Below are positions 15,548-17,522 of a DNA stretch of 17,522 nt, piece after piece. The DNA lies in assembly GCA_027577415.1 (NCBI GenBank), contig JANBQS010000458.1:1-17522 (forward strand), read 5' to 3'. Position 1 is the first letter of the stretch. Every line of letters begins with the position of its first letter. The notes below the pieces were generated by a model that saw only the letters and a program-made list of their open reading frames with translations, was not told the origin of the DNA and made no database searches. This stretch comes from Coemansia sp. RSA 922 (lineage: Eukaryota; Kickxellomycota; Kickxellomycetes; Kickxellales; Kickxellaceae). Position numbers and translations under genes: made by a program.

Positions 15548-16014
15548 ATGCGGAGGACTGCGCTCAAAGTCAAGGACACAATGTAGCACGTCACAGAGTA
15601 GCTGACACATTTCTATATCTGCCATATTCAACGACTGCTAAGGGGTTGGTGCAACGCCGGGATGGTCCGCAGGTAGACTGCCTTGTGATTGAGACGGCAA
15701 GGGATCGCATTTGTCCACCTCCCAGGTGGTAGTCTGAGCGTCGCCACCTGGGGTCGCCGAATATAGACGCATGGTAGATGCCGTTTAAGCCGGGGTCCAG
15801 CACTACGAACAGATTCGGCAATACTGACCAGGTCCAAGTCCAGGTCCGAATCGGCATCAAGGATCTTAGCATCATCGACGTTGTTCGCAGTAGCGATAGC
15901 CTCACCGTGCTGTATATCGAACGAGAGGTAGAGATGACAGTTTATCCACAAGAGATGACATCGCAGAAAAGGGTCAAGCGCGCGGAGCAGCGCGTAATAC
16001 TCATTGGCGACTGA
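15548..16014 (+). CDS. Possible spliced or decaying small gene, strand uncertain
   Basis: The region is coding-like but no simple frame explains it. On the plus strand, two open blocks in the same frame (15643-15725 and 15801-16014) are separated by two in-frame TAGs. A 75-bp intron at 15726-15800 (GTGGTA...TCCAG) would remove both and join them. An upstream exon from the ATG at 15548 (MRRTALK) can be joined through GTCAAG at 15569. The end is well balanced in composition (KDLSIIDVV ... VEMTVYPQEM ... VILIGD). This model is divergent from HIS2 (221 bp between ATGs) and convergent with the HD gene, a tidy layout. An alternative minus-strand model has exons 16070-16109, 15829-16010 and 15638-15733, about 105 residues. 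Codon phases on the two strands are in register, so coding bias does not decide. No family recognised. A pseudogene is also possible. Confidence 0.3.
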
Positions 16015-16200
16015 AATCGTAGTGTTAAGAGTTGAGTATCCTAACAGAGATATTGTGGCCTGTCAATACAAAATGTTTCAAAGGTCTTGGAGGTACAAGT
16101 CTCACGCATATTGTTAGGGTGATACTCTTTATAGGGCCAAAATACATTAATTTTGAAAGATGCCGAGTTCCTCTCTGAGTCATAATCTTCAATACAACGG

Positions 16201-16767
16201 CTATTTCGAAATATTTCTGATAGCCATGTCGCGGTACGTGTCCAAGGAATGCGTGGTAGGCAGACCGCTCAGCCTGCAAAAGTTCCACTTCCTAATCCAT
16301 ACCTTCTGCTGGAAGAGCTCGTCCTTCTCAAGCTTGCTCATCTCTTCGGGCGAAAGTGGCTCTTTCCAACTCTCCTCAGAGAAGTCAAATACATTAAGGT
16401 ACATAGAATCAGTAGTCGCAAGGTAGCGCTTGGCCAAGATGCCAGACTCGATCAGCTTGCACGTCTTCTCCGGGAATCCAAACTTGCGCAAGTACTCGGC
16501 ACCAGAATCGTAGTTATTAAAGGCGTTTTCATCCTTGTCAAAAATCTCCTCCCAATTATCTGGCAATGGGCAGTAGATACCGATATCTTGCAAAAGCGCG
16601 GCCAAAATGGTTTCTTCATCAGCACCGTGAAGCTTGACGACGTGTGCTGCTTCAAGAGCTCCATCCAGCATTGTAGTAATCCCTATAATGACATCCACCT
16701 CTCTGGCTTTTTCGAGCGTCTGAAACACTGTGGACACGCGTTGCTCAGGAGACATGGTGGTGGCCAT
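16201..16767 (-). CDS. PhnZ/TmpB-like HD-domain protein with metal-binding residues replaced
   Basis: 188 residues, the usual length of small HD-domain proteins related to PhnZ and TmpB, which are di-iron oxygenases acting on phosphonates and trimethylaminoethylphosphonate. The backbone of the family is clear: GALEAAHVVKLHGADEETI, AALLQDIG, SGAEYLRKFGFP, LAKRYLATTDSMY, FSEESW, EKDELFQQ, WIRKWN. The ligands are not: the His of the HAL-x-xA helix is Gly36; the HD pair is Gln60-Asp61; the His of HE-x-x-GA is Asn85; the His four residues before AKRYL is Gly109; the late Asp in R-x-WD is Asn162. I read it as a pseudoenzyme or a protein with another role. The frame is intact. The ATG at 16767 is used; a second in-frame ATG lies four codons in. 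Ligand alignment was made from memory of the family pattern. Confidence 0.72.
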   Translation of the reverse strand: MATTMSPEQRVSTVFQTLEKAREVDVIIGITTMLDGALEAAHVVKLHGADEETILAALLQDIGIYCPLPDNWEEIFDKDENAFNNYDSGAEYLRKFGFPEKTCKLIESGILAKRYLATTDSMYLNVFDFSEESWKEPLSPEEMSKLEKDELFQQKVWIRKWNFCRLSGLPTTHSLDTYRDMAIRNISK

Positions 16768-16863
16768 CGTAAAAGTATTGTTGACAGAGGTGACTAGAAT
16801 TACGTTAGAGATTGAAATAGATGTTGGAGTTCCTTAATTGGAGTGACCATGCCAAGTGATGTA

Positions 16864-16872
16864 CCTTTATAG
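16864..16872 (-). promoter_or_regulatory. TATA box of the HD-domain gene
   Basis: CTATAAAGG on the minus strand, 97-105 bp upstream of the ATG at 16767, the same distance as for the two small orphan genes. A short AT-rich leader follows. Confidence 0.5.
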
Positions 16873-17522
16873 CACTCAGATGTGGAGAAGGTCTCTCATG
16901 TGGGAATTGGAGTAGCCAGTAGTGTTAAACCTAATCCGCTATTTTCATGTGTGAAAAAAGGTATGCATCAAGCTACATCAATCGACTCCCTAATATCTTG
17001 TAGCAGCAAACATTAGCAAGTGCGCTGTAAATAGGCTAATATGCAATCTGCAGGTGGGTCAGCATAAATTGAGGCAGCACATTTCCATGTAGGTTGTTGG
17101 ACATTCTTTATTATCACCATTGTGCATACTCAGCACACACACCTCTAATTAGTTTCTCCAACATCGTCATTGCCAAGTCGCTATAATAGTAAAGCATGGG
17201 CGCTGGTGTATAGTTTGAGCACATAAAAATACATGCCTGCCATTTAGGCTACTATTATTTTTCCTTTCCTTGCGTGACAGACTGGCCATATCCTCTTGTC
17301 CGTCGTTTCTTCCCCACTTGTCAGCTACAAATGATATGCTAGGATTTCCGGTGGGTGCAGCTGGATTGGTGCTTTTTCAGTCGTGCAGTTGAACGGCAAA
17401 GTCGAAAAATGATGAGCTCTGTACCATGCGGCCTTGTACATTGCCGGCTCCACAACACCTGTGTGCTTGCCCTGCGGTATCACAATAAAGGATTATCCAG
17501 ATGACAATCCTCGTATGCTGAC
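16873..17522. other. Flanking region; possible promoter and truncated exon at the right edge
   Basis: No complete gene is seen. On the plus strand CATAAAAATAC (about 17222-17232) resembles a TATA box and is followed by a CT-rich stretch (17255-17275). From about 17414 to the end a plus-strand frame stays open and reads protein-like (ALYHAALYIAGS ... GITIKDYPDDNPRML), but an in-frame TGA lies just before it, so it would need to start as an exon after an intron. The minus strand is also open over most of this stretch, so strand is not settled. Confidence 0.3.

Overview
The window looks like nuclear DNA of a fungus. It carries a spliceosomal SmG protein, an Nma111-type nuclear HtrA protease, a HIS2-type (PHP-fold) histidinol phosphatase and a eukaryotic-type gluconokinase. 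Leaders are short and pyrimidine-rich, TATA boxes lie roughly 70-110 bp upstream of several ATGs, and large genes are uninterrupted. Low intron density with a compact layout would suit an early-diverging lineage such as Kickxellomycotina, but that placement is a guess. No tRNA, rRNA, transposon or CRISPR array was recognised.

Layout. (1) 1-1590: 3' part of a plus-strand gene encoding a long disordered Pro/Ser/Gln-rich tail. (2) 2082-3901: a tandem pair of dienelactone-hydrolase (DLH) family genes of equal length (243 aa); the upstream copy has lost the expected catalytic His. Both share a palindromic upstream site. (3) 4130-9792: an island of five small genes I cannot assign to a family. Three are paralogs (called A, B and C here). 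A and C have nearly the same coding sequence but different upstream DNA; A and B have nearly the same upstream DNA but divergent coding sequence, with the switch at the start codon. The other two encode 94- and 118-residue proteins. All five can be read as ubiquitin-like beta-grasp proteins, which is an inference from strand/helix pattern only. (4) 9854-15326: conserved housekeeping genes: SmG (minus) and gluconokinase (plus) divergent from one 270-bp region, then Nma111 protease (minus) and histidinol phosphatase (minus). (5) 15327-17522: an uncertain, possibly spliced or decaying small gene; a minus-strand PhnZ/TmpB-like HD-domain protein in which every expected metal ligand except the Asp of the HD pair appears substituted; and about 700 bp of flanking sequence with a possible truncated exon at the edge.

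The conserved genes are unlinked in function (splicing, gluconate use, nuclear proteolysis, histidine synthesis), as is usual in fungi. The part most likely to be new is the 4.1-9.8 kb island. It shows duplication, promoter/coding exchange and patchy near-identity suggesting gene conversion, next to a DLH pair where one copy has become a probable pseudoenzyme.
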